Of a DNA stretch of 64,000 nucleotides, positions 12,296 to 23,800 are shown in pieces. The notes beneath the pieces were generated by a model, which worked only from the letters and a program-made list of their open reading frames with translations, was not told the origin of the DNA and ran no database searches. Origin of the DNA: Pithys albifrons albifrons (Eukaryota; Chordata; Aves; Passeriformes; Thamnophilidae); NCBI RefSeq assembly GCF_047495875.1, contig NC_092470.1, forward strand, positions 14,917,001-14,981,000, in the 5' to 3' direction. Every line of letters begins with the position of its first letter. Position 1 is the first letter of the stretch. A program made the position numbers and the translations under genes.

Positions 12296-15200
12296 TATAT
12301 GCCAGTTCAAATGCAGAGAAAATACTGAACAGCATAAATACCTTTTAAAAAATTCTTAAAGCTTCAGTCCTCTGAATTGCATATTAACATGGGTGTAGTA
12401 GCCTTTTAGGAGGCAGCATCCTCCAGTCTGCTTGTAATATTATGATCCTGTATTTATTGGTATTTTTGATGCTTCTTAAATTTCACAGCCTGTCAATGGC
12501 TAGCAGGTTGTCTCCAGCAGATGTTAATACAGCTATTCGAATGCAGAAGCTGGAATTCAAAGGGCAATATTGGCAGGTGATTATTCACAGGGAGAAGTAA
12601 AAAGACTTAGGAAAGAAACAGTGTCCAATTATTTGGTTGCAGCATGTGAGAGTATATTTTGTAATGAAGTCTTAAATCTTTGTAAGGATTCTTCCTTGGT
12701 TATGAAGCAGAAATTGAAACACATTTCAGAAGATTCAGGCCTGAAGAAGAGAGCAGGGTGTGGACATGATGGTCTCATTAGGAAGAGGAATTCCTGCCAA
12801 GGGTAGTGCTTTTCCCTTGAGCAGAGGAACCTCACAGCAGGTAATAGCTTTTTTTCCCCTCTATCACATATTCAAATTGCTGCAAACACTGTTTTACTCA
12901 GTGCTGAGCATGGATTTTGCATAAGGGCATGTCCTTAGACTAATAAAGCCCAGGAACAAAAATAAAGCAGACTTGGGCCAACACGGGAGGAAGGAGACAG
13001 GAAAAAGCTAATGTGAAGAATACTTTAAATTACTTGGGTTTGAAATCTCATCTAAAATCAGCTTCTCACCTAAACTCACTGATGTGGCAGTTGGAGACTG
13101 AGCCAGCCTGTGCTCTTCAGCACAATAATGCTGCACCACCGCCCAGCTTTTATCTGGATTTTTAAATGGCAAGGGTTTTGGCACACATATGGTGAAAATT
13201 TAGTTCTATAGGTTCTCTCTCTTCCATCATTTCCCTCATCATCAGCAACAACAGAAACTGTGCAGGCAAGATCCAGAGATTTTTAGTGCATCCAGGGTTT
13301 CCAACCACCCATCTGAAAGAATATTGTATAGCCTTGGATGGGAGATGCTACTTGGAAGGGAGTAACTAAGGGATAGTGGGGAAGATGATTTGTTTGTTTG
13401 ATTTTGGACAATTACCTTTCACACTTTCATAAATGGTTAAAATAATTGCAAGGAACTTGGACATTGACAATTTTCGTATATGCATTTTATGTAAATCTAA
13501 AATAGAAATGGAGGGTCGAGTTCACTTGGGAGCTTGGGCAGTTTGTGAAATGAATGTTCACCACTAGAGGACTCTACAGTAATAGTTAATTGTCTCTTTT
13601 TTCTTTTTCTTTTTTTTTTCACTATATGCTCCCGCTGTTAATCCTTTCTCTGAGGACAAGAAAGATTGGTCAAGAAGTCCCAGGTGGGGAAATGTGCCTT
13701 TACAGCCTAGATTTTGAAACAAGTTCTCAGACAAAGCCAGTTTGGAGTCATTGAGCTTTTTGCCCTGTTTAAAATGGAGAATAAATGATCCCATTTTCAA
13801 GAAAACAATTCACATGTCATATCGCTGGGAAGGGGGTTGCTGAGGACCTCCTGGGATCACCTTTTCATTCCTGCACTTACCCATGCCAAAAGGATGTTTG
13901 GGCTCATGGAGGTGGACAGCCCAGGGACATAGACTTCAAATCGTAGGGCTGAGCAGGATGCACCGACGCAGTGCTGGGGCTGAGTCACAGCAAGGCTGTC
14001 TGTCCTCTCCCTCTCCTCCTAACATGATGCTGTCAGGACCCCTGCCCAGCTCCAGGCTGCTTCCTCTGGAGTCCCTTGGCTCCCCTCAATACCCCCAAGC
14101 CAAAGAGGGCAGCCAAAAGGCCTGTTGTGTCCCCGGTCACACTTCCTCTCTGCCTTTCTCAGATTCAAGGGATGGCAGAAAACTGGCCATTGATGGATAA
14201 ATTAGGGGTTTGGAAGCACTTTTGGTTTTTTTCTTTTCCCTCTGGAACCACTCAGAAGGAAGTCTAGGTCTAAAACACAGACATTTAAACTCCAGGCAGC
14301 CAGCCAAAGTCTGCGTCTGCTCTCGGACTGGGAACACTGAAAAGATTCACACTGGATCAACAGCAGCCCTGCTTGAAGCCCCATGTGCTGATGCATGTGC
14401 ATGAGCTGACACCAGCTCTCCAGCTGTCCTTAGGAAGCTGAGACCTTGTACTGTTTGCCATTTGTCAGGTTCTTGAGCTCCAACACTCTGGAGTCAGCTG
14501 AGTCCAACGTTTGTGCTGGCAGGATGGCCTCATTTAGCACGATCTCATGGTGTGAGGACATCTCTCCTTCAACCAGGCTGCTAGGTCTCCCAATCTTACC
14601 AGTCCACTGGCAAGAAACAGCAGGAAGATGGCTACTCTGACACCTTGCATGTCTCAGCTTTTATCACAGGAAGGTAATGCTGGAGAACAGTTCCTTGGAC
14701 TGCCTCTGAAGAGAAGGGGGCAATGCATCCATCCACCTGCATTGCAAAGGAAGACCTGACTCATGCAGCCCCCTGCTAACACAGTTTGGCTTGTGCTGCC
14801 TCCAGAAGACAGAAGCACCTCTGCACTTGACCTTCCCTGATTTCTGTGGCCTTGGACACTTGCAATGGGTGCCTTTCTGCAAAAACTGCTCCCACCGCCT
14901 GCTCCCACCACACACCGTGGAGATACAGTGCTTGGGAGAAGGCCAGTTGCAGGTCAGCATGCACATGGGTACAGCCACTGCTTCCATCACTGGTGGAGTC
15001 TTTTACAAATTAGATCAGAAATAAATCTGCTGTCAGTGAGCTACAGGCAGTCAGAAAATCTCTAAGGTTTCTCTCAGATACATGATGAGGGTCATGATGT
15101 TTAATGGGATACAGAGCACACTCACAGCCCATGGGAGGCTGTTCAGAGCCAGACAGCCAAGTCAGGGGCTCAAAATTGTGGTGGTGGGGGCACAGCATGC

Positions 15201-15733
15201 CCTGGAATAAGGGTGATCAGGGCCTACACCTTCATCATCTGCAGCTAAGTCCTTCGTCAGGGGGGACCACTATTACTACTAGTTGCCCTGAGGTTTGTGC
15301 CAGACCAGGATTTGACATCCTTCTGATGCGTAATGGTGTTGAAGGCAAAAATGGTTTAAGATCCTATTACCTTTCTCTTCACTACTATTTGGAATTGCTG
15401 AATGTTGCCTCAGTGCCAAGAAAATTCTTTCCTTTACTGCAGCTCTAATCACTTGTTCCAAAATGCCTTTGATCTCCAGTGATTTTCTGGCAATGTTCAG
15501 AAAGTATTGTTTGAAATCAGTAATAATCCCTGTTTATTAACATCTTTTAGGTGTAAGGGACCTGGGTGTTGTTTTACCCCTGCAGAATGTTTCCAGGGCT
15601 ATTGGAAGGAGGGTGTGCAACCAGGAAAATGTGGTCCCCACTGGACTGCCCATGAGGTGCACATTGTTACAGGCATCTGAAGTGATATAGAGAGCACAGG
15701 TGCACAGAGCAGTCCCAGGCACTATGCCAGGGC
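12296..15733. other. Intergenic sequence, no gene seen
   Basis: No supported gene. A T-rich tract lies at 13,593-13,619. Several overlapping 60-115 codon frames occur in 13,880-15,030, where the DNA is more GC-rich. Two look mildly coding-like by eye (14,023-14,200 plus and 14,791-15,024 plus), but neither has a recognisable domain or convincing splice borders. Confidence 0.45.
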
Positions 15734-15848
15734 ACAGAATCATGGAATAGCTTGGGATATTCCCAAGAGACCTTAAAAGATCATCCAGTCTGACATCCCC
15801 CGCAATGAGCAGGAGCATCTTCAACTAGACCAGGTTGATCAGATGAGC
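15734..15848 (-). mobile_element. CR1 LINE 3' fragment, minus orientation
   Basis: Starts with 'cacagaatcatggaatagct' and continues with 'accttaaaagatcatccagt', 'ccgcaatgagcaggagcat' and 'cttcaactagaccaggttga', the reverse complement of the avian CR1 3' end. It is a short 5'-truncated copy lying opposite to the KLHL25 direction. Confidence 0.9.
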
Positions 15849-18800
15849 TGTTGTGAACCAAGCAGGGGAGAAAGAGGACATTAAAACAAGATGGAGGTTT
15901 AAATGCAAAACTTCAGCAAAACAGGTATCTCTGCAGTGCTGGCAAAATTAGCAGCTGGGGCCAGTCTCTTGGTGAAATGCTTGGCAATCTTGTTTTGCAA
16001 ACAGCTCTGTAGTGGTGCTTTGGTATCCTAAAGAAAAGACACCAACATAAGGACATAGAGTCTTGCCTGCCTGCCTGAACCTCTGAAGGAAGCTGGCAGG
16101 GCTGAAAAGGGAAGGAGGAACAATGCCCTTGTATGCACAGGCACTGCACATCATTGGGCTTCTTTTGTGCTCGAACACCTAACCGGAATGAACAAGAGAA
16201 CACTTTCCACCATCTTCTTCTTTATTTCCTTCGAGTTTCTATAGAGGGATCAGTCATCCTGGGCGAGGTGTGTGTTATTGATCTTTCAGATTCTGCTATC
16301 CTCATTTGTGGTACTTGCTATAAGATCTCAGCTACCCTTTAAACTTGCAACACCGCAACAAGTCAGAGCAGCCAGGGTAGGATCTGACTCCATTTTTAGG
16401 CTAGAATTATTTGCTTCGAAACTGAAAACAAAATCACTTGACCATTTGCAAATGAAATCAAATAAGTCTTTGACAACTATATTTTTATTTTGAGTGGCTT
16501 GGATGAATTTCAGCATGGGGAAAATCTCTGGGTGAGCCTATCACATTATGCGCTTAATTTGGACTTGGTCCAGTGAGGATTTTTGGTGATTTTTTTATCT
16601 CCTTCCCCGTGTTTTTCAGGCTCGTGTACACACAGCCATTGTCCAAGGGATGGGATACCCTCTGAATGCCTAATTAAGCTCCGATTAGCATTTCTTCTAG
16701 GAGCAGATGCAGCTTTTCCAGCCCAGCAAACAATGCCATCTGTTGTTCCCTGGCTGGAAGTTCCATCCCAAAGTCTGCTCTGCTTCTATATTTAATTGTG
16801 AAGTTTCCTGCTGCCAAAAAAGTAAGGTCGTTTAAATTTGGCATCAGGAGGAAAAGGCGGAGAGGGAAGGAGATTGGATTTTTATTGTTACTGCAGGGAA
16901 TGCTAAATTGGTTTATTCTGACTGGCAGCTCTGCAGCCTGCCCTACTGTGCAGGACAAGCTCAAGGGTGAAACCTTTGATCAACACTCACTGCAGCTTTG
17001 CATCCTCTCCTTGATGTCAGGGCTGCCTCTGCAGGGAGTCTTCAGCAGCTTTTCCTAGCTGTGCTACCACCAGTTCCCTGGATGGATGAATTCAGGGTGA
17101 TAGCATGGTCCTCAGGCACTGGCACTCATAGCATTGTGCTGTGACCTTCTCTGAAGACTTTTGGTATTCATAACAGAGGAAAGTAATCACAAACAACTTT
17201 GTCTATGTTCCCAGTAGCCTTGGGGAAAAACTGAATTTGCATGGCCTTGACCAACCCACTGTGACTGCCAACAAGGAAGCCAATTGGAGTACTGATTTTT
17301 GGGGATTTGTCAACTGGCTTCTGGCTTGAGACCGACTAAACTAATTTCACACAGACCACTTAGCAGCCATTAACTGGTTGTGACATGACCTGTGATGGAC
17401 TGCAGTGACCCAGAGGAGAAAAGACTAATTTTACTATTTAACCTTTTGGAGACTGGGATGTTGGAGGATGGAAATATTCACGGAAAAAATATAAATAGAT
17501 GCACAGAAGTCTTTTGGCCAGATTTCATCCCTCCTACTACTTCTATGAACATCAGCTACTTAGCTACCTCAGGAGCTACATCTATGATATAAATGGATAA
17601 AACCCGTTAGTGAATTTTGGCTGGGGTAAATCTTTTGACTCTCTGTCTTTGGGAAAGCGAGGATTTAATGGGAACCAGGCAATTAGCGTTGATTTCTGTA
17701 ATAAGTTAAATATTTAACTTTGCAAACATTTAAATTTTCCATCCATAATGAATGTTATCCTAAATATATATTGCCAAATGGTAAACACTATTATTCAAAA
17801 CTTCTTTGTCTTTTTTTTTCCCCAAAAATTTTTTAAAAAGTAACTCTTCCCTTTGATGGTTCATCCTGAAGGAGGGGATCTTGGTCAGCAGTTTCCCAAA
17901 TTATTCTCAAAAAGTTGCAGAATCCTCTCTCCCCAGCTGGCTGACATCAACTACACACCATGTACATCAAACCAAAAGCCAATGCAAGGTATGATTTGTT
18001 TAATAATGCAAGAGAATTTCCCCTTTACACTGAAATCATAACCACAGCACTAGTCAGTCCCTCAAAACCCCTCTGGGATGCTTGAGGCAAGTACCATATG
18101 TAAGGAGCTGGTATTAACATTCATCATAAATTAAGCTTCTTTCCCCTATGTATTCCTCGTTCTTAAATCCTCTTTAACAAGAGATTTAAAAACATTTTAA
18201 AATGTCTGCCAGGGTTTTACCCTTTCCTATTAAGCATTCTCATTGTGCTACCCCTGCCTTCTCAGATGTCTGGCTCCCCATCTCCTTCACGGTGAGGACC
18301 TAGTTGCCAGTCTGTATGTCTGGTGTGCCCATCACTGCCCTATCTGACCTTCTGCTGCTCCCTCAGAACAAAAGCTGGTCTCCTAATCCCATCTGCTTGA
18401 GCATCTTAACACCAGATGTGTGCAGTACTACAGCACAGGATGTTTCCTGCAGTGTTTCCTGGGACTGCCCTCTGTTTATCTCTGCCACAGATGGCGGAGT
18501 GAGGGAGTTACACAGCTCAGAAACTGGTGGGTGGGAGATTAGCGATAGACGTCGTGTCTTAGAAGTGTCTTTTCAGGTAAAGTTTTGCAGGGAGCTCTCC
18601 TGAGCTTTGCAGTTCCCTAAGATAAGCAGCTGCCAGAATTCTCCTTGCCATGTTGCAGGGTACAGACTGGGTTCACACAGACAGGTTGCTGGGACAGCAT
18701 TTTGCTTCTGTAGTAGCACTCTGAATGTGCTTTGGAATTAAGAAATACGGCCTTGCTTTTCTCCACATACGCTTTTCATACTCCGGAGAAGTTGGGTGGA

Positions 18801-19839
18801 ACTCAGAAGGAAAAGGGAAAACTAATCTAGTCTTTCATGTCGTTATAGTTTAACAGATGTGTTTCAGGATGCCACCACACCCGTCTCTTGCACAAATCCC
18901 TGTTGTCTTCCTGAACAGCTCATTAAAGTTATTAGCAGGCTCCAGGACAATTTTCAATCTAAGAGCAGCTGTGCTTGTAGCTGGAAGAACAGCAGCACTC
19001 CAAGAGTTAAATTGCAATGATCTGGAACAACACAGATCCAAACCCCAGGAATTTGATACAGTTCAACATCTTCTGTGTACTTTGTTATTTACCATGCACA
19101 GCTTCTGCCAGCTGTAGCTGACCTTCTGTTTCAAGCTGGGAAGAGAAAAAGGGACTGTATTTTGTATTTATTGGATTTTTTTGTTTCAGTATATCCCCAT
19201 AGCAGCAACCTTTCACCTCCTCCCATGCTCACACGGCATAAAATTGGCCTTGCACGGAGCACTTCAATGCAGTCACTGCTGTGAAACCGGGACAAGCAGT
19301 GGTAGTTACTTTGGTGGGAAACTTGAGAAATTTCCTTCTCTAGATGGAAGGAGTAGCCCTTAAATAGTCCATCCCTGGGTGTACAGGAGGTTCAGCACAC
19401 TTTGAACCTGGATATTCCCACCCAGCTCGTATCTGAGGAGATACACTTAATAGAACTGTTAGTTTTTCCCCTTGAATATTATTGAGGAACATTTGTGACT
19501 TAGTATAGGGAGTAGGACCCTGGAGAAATGGGGTCGTGGGAGAAGATAAGGAACAGTTCTTCCCTGCCTCCTGTGTGTATTCAGAATTTGTGTAGACAAA
19601 ATAACCCTCTTTCAGCTTCTTTTTTCTGAAAGATGAAACGCTCCACACATCCCAGGGAAGGCACAGCCACTCACAGCAAAATTATTCTACAGGGCAGGTC
19701 CGCAGTTACCTGCTGTGCCTCACTGCAGGGCGGGGGTTGGAAAACACGGGTGGGATCTGAGGCACTGCTGTTTCCAGCAGCTCTAGTGTTATGTGAAAAT
19801 GTTATTGTTTCGAAAAGTGTTATTGTTTCTAAATGAGTT
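15849..19839. other. Intergenic sequence upstream of KLHL25, no gene seen
   Basis: Non-coding by inspection. Open frames stay near or below 100 codons and show no family. This is the 4 kb directly upstream of the KLHL25 CpG island and could hold distal regulatory elements, but I cannot assign any from sequence alone. Confidence 0.45.
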
Positions 19840-20399
19840 TCCCCAGTTCAGCCCACGGGTGTTGATGAAGGCAGCTCTTCCAGATGACGGCGCTGCCCCA
19901 CGGGTAGTCCCCATGCAGGGACACGGACAGCGGGCGGTCTCCACGTGATCCCAACCCCCGCAGCTTCTGCGGGGAGCGGGACCCCGCGGGCGGGCTCCCT
20001 GACCTTCGCATTCCCCACGCACTCGGATTCTGCTGAGCCCGGCGATTTCACACATCTGCCTGGATTTCAGCACAGTTTCGCTGACTTTCCCTGTCCCGCC
20101 GCAGGCGTGGGTGGGAGGCGGGTGGGGGACAGGCCAGGACATCGCTCCGTGGGATGCCGATTCTGCGGGACACGCAGAACCGGGGGGGGGGGCGGCCGGG
20201 TAGGATCCTGCAACGCGCTGACTCAGGGTGGGCAAAGGCCGGGGCAGAGGGAACGGGTTTGTGCCGTGGGGCTGGCAGAAGTGTCCCTTCCCGGGACGCG
20301 GCCGGCGCTGGACCGGCCCCCGCGGGAGCTGAGACGGCTTGGCCTTTAGGACCCGGCGTGGCACGGCTTGCCCTCGTCCCGCCCCCAGGGCGCCTTTGT

Positions 20400-20566
20400 C
20401 TTCTCCTATTGGTCATTCGTCCGGAGGGGGCGTGGCGGAATAGGCGTATCACCGGCACGGCGCCTGCTGATTGGTCGCGACGGCGGCGGCCGGCCACGCC
20501 CCCGCGGTCCCACGCGCGGCCGGTCCCGCCCGGCGGGTACATTGTGCGCGGGAGCGCGCGGGGCCG
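20400..20566 (+). promoter_or_regulatory. KLHL25: KLHL25 proximal promoter: two CCAAT boxes and mirrored GC boxes
   Basis: Two reverse-orientation CCAAT boxes (ATTGG) lie at 20,408-20,412 and 20,470-20,474, 62 bp apart, each followed by a similar 'ATTGGTC' start. A GC box, GGGGGCGTGG, sits at 20,426-20,435, and its exact reverse complement CCACGCCCCC at 20,494-20,503. No TATA box is apparent. Transcription probably starts around 20,550-20,575, where GC-rich 'gcgcgcgggg' sequence gives way to the repeat-filled leader. From known biology, CCAAT plus GC boxes suggest NF-Y and SP/KLF input. The start site is inferred, not seen. Confidence 0.65.
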
Positions 20567-20600
20567 CGCAACGCTCCGCAACGCTCCGCAACGCTCCGCG
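20567..20600 (+). repeat. Decamer tandem repeat (ACGCTCCGCA)
   Basis: Three consecutive 10-bp units at 20,571, 20,581 and 20,591 (the last ending CG instead of CA), preceded by a partial copy. It lies at the inferred transcription start and abuts the 20-bp minisatellite. Confidence 0.9.
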
Positions 20601-20610
20601 CTCCGTCCCG

Positions 20611-20770
20611 GCAGCCCTCCTTCCATCACTGCAGCTCTCCTTCCATCCCTGCATCCCTCCTTCCAGCCTCTCATCCCTCCTTCTAGATCTGCATCCCTCC
20701 TTCCAGCCCCGCATCCCTCTCTTCAGCCCCGCATCCCGCGTTCCATCCTTGCATCCCTCCTTCCAGCCCT
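20611..20770 (+). repeat. 20-bp minisatellite, eight units, in KLHL25 exon 1
   Basis: Eight units of exactly 20 bp in register start at 20,611, 20,631, 20,651, 20,671, 20,691, 20,711, 20,731 and 20,751. The consensus is near GCATCCCTCCTTCCAGCCCC. Units differ by a few substitutions and no indels. Because 20 is not a multiple of 3, every plus frame gives a repetitive pseudo-protein, so none should be read as coding. Confidence 0.95.
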
Positions 20771-20821
20771 CCCTCTGTCCCCGCCCTCCGTCCCGGGAGG
20801 TTTCGCCTCTGCCAAGAGACG

Positions 20822-23800
20822 GTGAGTGATTCCCCACCCAGGTTTGGGTTCACGCGGCCCCCACCACACCCGCTCCGGCCCCCTCCGAGCAAGGGGTTTG
20901 CGGTGGATTGGGAGCCGGGAGGGGCGGGGATGTGCTGGACCCCCGAGTGTCGCCCCCGGTACCGGCCAGGGGTTCGCTGGGGTTCGGAGCATCGTGTGCC
21001 GTAGGGAGGAAGCATCAGGAAAAGGTTTGGGGAGGAGAAGGGCTTTTCGCTTCCAAAACAAAAAATGAATCGAAAAAATGAAAAAAAAAATATTAAACCC
21101 CAGCTGTTAGTCTCTTGGATATGAGAGTAGAGTGGCGCTGCTTTTTTAGTTTTGGGGGTTTTTTCCCCTCTTCTCTTCTACATATAGATCTCAAATTTGT
21201 GCTCTAAGGAACACAACTTCCATGGCCTCTGATGAAATCGGTTCGAGCAGCCCTGTCTAGAGAAGTGACCAGGTTTATGGGAGTGACTGAGCTGAACTGA
21301 CAGAGGAGAAAAAATAGTCTTCCTCCCTCTGCTGTCCTCACGGCCCCCTTGGCATTTAAAAAAGTTAAAAGCCTGTTTGGTAGTTGTTTGTTTGCTCTTT
21401 TGTTTGTTGGAGGTTTTTTTCTTTTTTCTTTATTTTCTTTAATCCGTCTACTTATAGTTGTTCAGGTGGGGGGCTTAGGTCTGCCAAATCTTTGCTTGGA
21501 AAATCTGTCCTCAGCCTTTCATAAGCCGACAGCCGAGTGTCTCATACTATTCCCGTGGAGAGCCCCAGTGTCGTGACTGTTTTCTGTTTTCCTTTCCTGG
21601 CAATGTCTGTGTGTGTTCCCTTGTGATCTGCAGGACTGAGTTACACAGTCGGGATGCCGTGTAGTCTTCCCCCGAACAAACCTCTTCCTCTCCAGGACAG
21701 ATCCAGAGCCACAAGAAAAACAAGCTGACTCTATAACCTTTATACTTTGGCAACTTCCCTTGTCTTTCCTTCTTCCTTCCTGTGTCTTGTGACACTGTTT
21801 TTTATTGAACTTACCTTAGGAGCAATTCGAGATGTGTGTAACACACCCCACGTGTTTCCTGGGGGTGGGCAGTTGCTGCTGTTGGCTCAGCTGCTCTGGT
21901 GACAGGCTCCTTCCAGAGTTCTGTGCTCTCCTGTGCATTCTATTCTCTGCTCACCTCTCAAGGGGTGTGACTCCTTAGTACCGTGGGACCCTTCCTGGGA
22001 CCTCTCTGTTTTCCTTGTCCTGTTGGCTGCTTTGGATCAAACCTTATCTGAAAACATGTGTTGTCTCTTTTGTGTCTTAAACCCCAAACTTCTACTCTGG
22101 TTTATCTCTGATAAGGCCGTAAGGCACCTGGGGAGGAGGCATAGGTGGAAGTTGGCTCTGCAGCAGGAGTGTGTGAGGTGGGCACAAGATTCTCAGGACT
22201 AAACCAAAATGAGAATTGCTGCAGAAACAAACTGGTTGCACCGTAATATAGACATGGGAGACTGTAAGCAGCTTCAGCACTGAGGAGCTTAAATTTCCCA
22301 ACCTTTTTTTGTTAATTTTCTTAAGTATTTAGATTGTTATCTGAAGTCCTCCTGCCTCAGCGTGTGTGCAGAGCATGGTGTTCTCTCGTGCTGTGTTTGG
22401 GGCAGGTTCAATTAGCTCAAGCAGAGAGCACGGTGGCTCAGATGTGCTTTGGGGGAGGAGATAAGGCCAGTTGAAAAAGGTTTGGCTGAAGGAGCTAGGC
22501 AAAAGAAATTTGTGAAGGTGACAGCTTGAGGACAGAAGGCAAGATGTTGCACGACATGTATGCCACATGTGTGAAAATGAGCATGTGTCTGATATATAAT
22601 ATAGTCCCTCTCCAGCTCTGGACAGAGTGGAGTGCTGGACAGGGTCTGGGGTGGGGACGAGTCTGCACATACCCATGTGTACATATGCAAATGTGACTTA
22701 TGATAGCATTTCTGTCTCTGTGGTGGCAACCAGCCGCTCCCCAAAGCCTGCAGGAGTTTGGGTCCCTCCTAGGAGCCAGTTTAGGCAATGTTCAGGAGGT
22801 GGACGAGTGAAACAGGAAGGGCAGGATGTGGTCATCTGTGGAGGTGGAAGAGGACAGGCAGCACTTTGCAAGGTGGGGAGGGAAGTGGCAGTGTTACGAA
22901 AGAGTGTTGAGCAGTGGCTTGGCTTGGGCGTGAGTAGGTGGAGCAGGACAGGAAGAGCTGGCCTGGGGTGTCCATGGCCTCTGGTGCTCAGGGACTGTGG
23001 AAGGGGCAGGTTTGAGGAAATGTCAGCACTTGAATGGAGGGGTAGATTTACTCCTGTTTTTTACAGACTGCAATTGAATTGCAGTGTCACTGGCACTGCT
23101 GAAACAGTGGCTGCAGGAAAGCTGGCTAGGAAGCATTTAGCTGTAACAAGCCACCACAAGCCCCCTGGCCTGCCCTTTAATCACCAACACACTGGCCTGT
23201 CTTTGCTTATCAGCTTTATATTCCCACAGTGACTATTAGTATCACACCAGCCTGTACAGACAGCTCTGTCTTCCCTCCATTGCTCAGGCCTGGGAATGTT
23301 TCTTGTCCTGTAACAACTGTCTGCTTGCTGACCATTACACTTTGCAAAGACTACCAGTTTTATATAGCAGCCTGTCAGATTGTGGTGAGGCAAATTTATT
23401 ACTGTACCACACTGGCAATCACTCTGGTGTGCCTGCAGTGTGTGCACAGATGCCCAGGACAGCCTGGGCTGCTGCAGTGCTCCCACTGTGGCCCAGAACT
23501 TGCTAGCTGAGTGTGTGGTTTGATGCTGTGTGAGTACTGAAATGGAAAAATCAGAGATGGGTGTCAGATTTGTTCCTTCTGTCCAGAGCCAGAGGGCAGT
23601 GAGCCTGTCTCACAGCCCCAGACACTTCAGTATCTGTCAGTGCTTTACAATCCAGTTGGGAATGGCTGTCCTCCATGCCCATCAACATCAAGGGCTAATT
23701 GATTTTGAAGGCATGAGGGCCTCCCATCTCCATGGTTCTGAACTCCAGCCAGAATTGCAAATGAGCAAGCCAAACCTGGCAGTTGTACTATGATCTCTTG

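Larger units (their letters stand above)
20565..20821 (+). other. KLHL25: KLHL25 exon 1 (5' UTR)
   Basis: Non-coding first exon inferred from the CpG island and a strong splice donor. The exon ends ...GAGACG and the intron begins GTGAGTGA, giving a last exon base at 20,821. Its partner acceptor is the CAG at 30,885-30,887, just before the coding exon. The exon is filled by a decamer array and then eight 20-bp repeats, is strongly C/T-rich on the sense strand from 20,601 onward, and has no ATG anywhere, so the first ATG in the spliced mRNA is the KLHL25 start codon. The 5' edge is approximate. Confidence 0.7.
19880..20980. promoter_or_regulatory. KLHL25: CpG island at the KLHL25 promoter
   Basis: About 1.1 kb of strongly GC-rich, CpG-dense DNA stands out from AT-rich flanks and surrounds the inferred KLHL25 start. 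A run of 11 G lies at 20,182-20,192. Overlapping open frames on both strands (up to 223 codons, plus, 20,154-20,825) are artefacts of high GC and a 20-bp repeat. A CpG island over a non-coding first exon is the usual arrangement for a broadly expressed vertebrate gene. Confidence 0.85.

Noticed and set aside
14791..15024. Cys-containing coding-like plus frame (77 codons)
   Set aside because: It caught the eye because of a CKNCSHRLLPPH stretch, but it is short, matches no family I can name, and shares the region with several equally open frames on the other strand.
20154..20829. Long plus-strand frames (223 and 153 codons) across the CpG island
   Set aside because: They result from few stops in GC-rich DNA and from the 20-bp repeat, which is not a multiple of 3 and gives repetitive peptides in all frames. 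They also run through the splice donor.
20048..20837. Minus-strand frames of 208 and 143 codons over the KLHL25 promoter
   Set aside because: Same GC-rich and repeat artefact; the peptide is a repetitive 'GMRGWKEGCR' pattern produced by the minisatellite. No splice or start context supports a divergent coding gene.
22627..23232. 201-codon plus frame in KLHL25 intron 1
   Set aside because: No recognisable domain, low-complexity Gly/Arg-rich composition, overlapping frames, and no convincing splice borders.
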